The position numbers and the translations under genes are program-made. From assembly GCF_000165425.1 (NCBI RefSeq), contig NW_001798975.1, positions 68,944-132,943 on the forward strand: DNA of 64,000 nucleotides. Direction: 5' to 3'. Below the pieces are notes generated by a model that searched no databases, was not told the origin of the DNA, and saw only the letters and a program-made list of their open reading frames with translations. Below are positions 63,247-64,000 of this stretch, in pieces; positions within the stretch are counted from its first letter, which is position 1; the number at the start of each line of letters is the position of its first letter. This stretch comes from Paramecium tetraurelia. Lineage: Eukaryota > Ciliophora > Oligohymenophorea > Peniculida > Parameciidae.

Positions 63247-64000
63247 ATGGAAAAGACTAAGGAACAGATCTAAGAATACTTCAATATTTTTGATAAAGAT
63301 GGAAGCGGCTCAATTGACAAGGAGGAAATTAAGGAATTGGCCTTAAATGTAGGCCTTTAATGGAACGACTAGAAGTTGAATAAGGTTAGAATTCTTAATA
63401 TTTTAGATCATATAAGCACTTGACACAAATGGAGACGGCAAGATTTCATTTGATGAGTTTTATGAATACTTCTTATATGGAGAACAGAAGCAAATGGATA
63501 AATTGATATAGAAGAAATTTAAACATATTAAAAATGTTAAGAATCTCCATAAAAAGTTGAATCAAGAATATGGTATCATTTTTTTATATAATTTAATAGC
63601 ACATATCTTTAACAAGAATAATGATGAAGGAAAATCCTAGTGTTCCATATCATTGAATGTTGGTGAGAAATCTCAAGCCAAATCAGCGTTGGAATTTGCA
63701 GTGAGAGTTGGGGAAGACAATAAGAATTTTTCATAATCTCTTTTGAAGAACTTCCCATATGCAGGTGACCATGTAAGTTTAATATCTAATTAAGATTGTT
63801 TCAATTGTTTTTGGATTTAAATGTTAAAATTCTGATGCAGTCCAAGAGAAATTTGAAGCATTTTTTGAAGGCATAATTGATTTGGCTTTAAACATGATTC
63901 CAGAGGATATCTCATAGAAGATAGCAGTATTCAAAAATGATTTAAAAATTGAATACAAAGCTTTACCAGAGGAATTATTGGTTAGATTCTATATGAATAA
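63247..64000 (+). CDS. EF-hand protein (runs off right edge)
   Basis: MEKTKEQIQEYFNIF is followed by two canonical EF-hands: DKDGSGSIDKEEIKELALNV and DTNGDGKISFDEFYEYFLYG, both with complete acidic loops, so calcium binding is expected. The rest (KSALEFAVRVGEDNKNFSQS, FEAFFEGIIDLALNMIPEDI, KNDLKIEYKALPEELLVRFY) is not a recognised domain within the window. Introns: 22 nt near 63380-63401, 27 nt near 63574-63600 and one from 63774, whose end is uncertain. The gene continues beyond 64000. Confidence 0.8.

Overview
The window is macronuclear-type DNA of a ciliate, most likely a Paramecium species. Three things show this. First, dozens of conserved proteins can be read end to end only if TAA and TAG code for glutamine and TGA is the sole stop; the catalytic domains of ORC1, USP, PP2C, formin, NSUN5, GRASP and V-ATPase subunit E are all crossed by TAA/TAG codons. 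Second, the genes are broken by tiny GT-AG introns, mostly 18-35 nt. Third, the DNA is strongly A+T rich, with very short intergenic spacers. One assembly gap of N occurs at 23238-23387.

Layout. 1-8.5 kb: start of a protein kinase, a coiled-coil/possible PH protein, an EF-hand protein, several unassigned genes, a TALE homeodomain protein and a small secreted cysteine-rich protein. 8.7-21 kb: a coiled-coil protein, a DUSP-MYND-USP deubiquitinase, ORC1, and a very large protein joining two ubiquitin-like segments, a VWA domain and an E2 domain. 21-27.4 kb: a giant single-pass membrane protein (interrupted by the gap) and glycine cleavage H protein. 27.4-37.4 kb: an alpha-helical protein, an NSUN5-type rRNA methyltransferase, a PX protein, a GRASP Golgi protein, a Tctex1 dynein light chain, a double cyclic-nucleotide-binding protein and a membrane DnaJ. 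37.4-46.3 kb: formin, PP2C, a coiled-coil protein, V-ATPase subunit E and a VWA protein. 46.8-54.4 kb: a coiled-coil protein, a tiny MG-start protein overlapping an otubain, an unassigned gene, a MORN protein and an ankyrin protein. 54.4-64 kb: an unassigned gene, a Tubby protein, a TMEM185/RING E3, an RBR E3, several unassigned genes, NOP10 and an EF-hand protein running off the right edge.

The genes are ordinary eukaryotic housekeeping, trafficking, cytoskeletal and signalling genes and are not arranged in operons. Functionally the window is rich in ubiquitin machinery: one unusual E2 fusion, two deubiquitinases and two E3 ligases. The most notable structural features are the UBL-VWA-E2 fusion, the extreme compaction (divergent start codons 9 and 13 bp apart, and a 4-bp ATGA gene overlap), and introns that often end in AAG or CAG rather than TAG and can be as short as 16-18 nt.

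All gene models were made by eye. Exon boundaries were chosen to keep conserved or compositionally coherent reading frames, so splice positions and some start codons are provisional. With TGA the only stop and A+T-rich DNA, wrong frames stay open for long distances; this limits confidence for the family-less genes.
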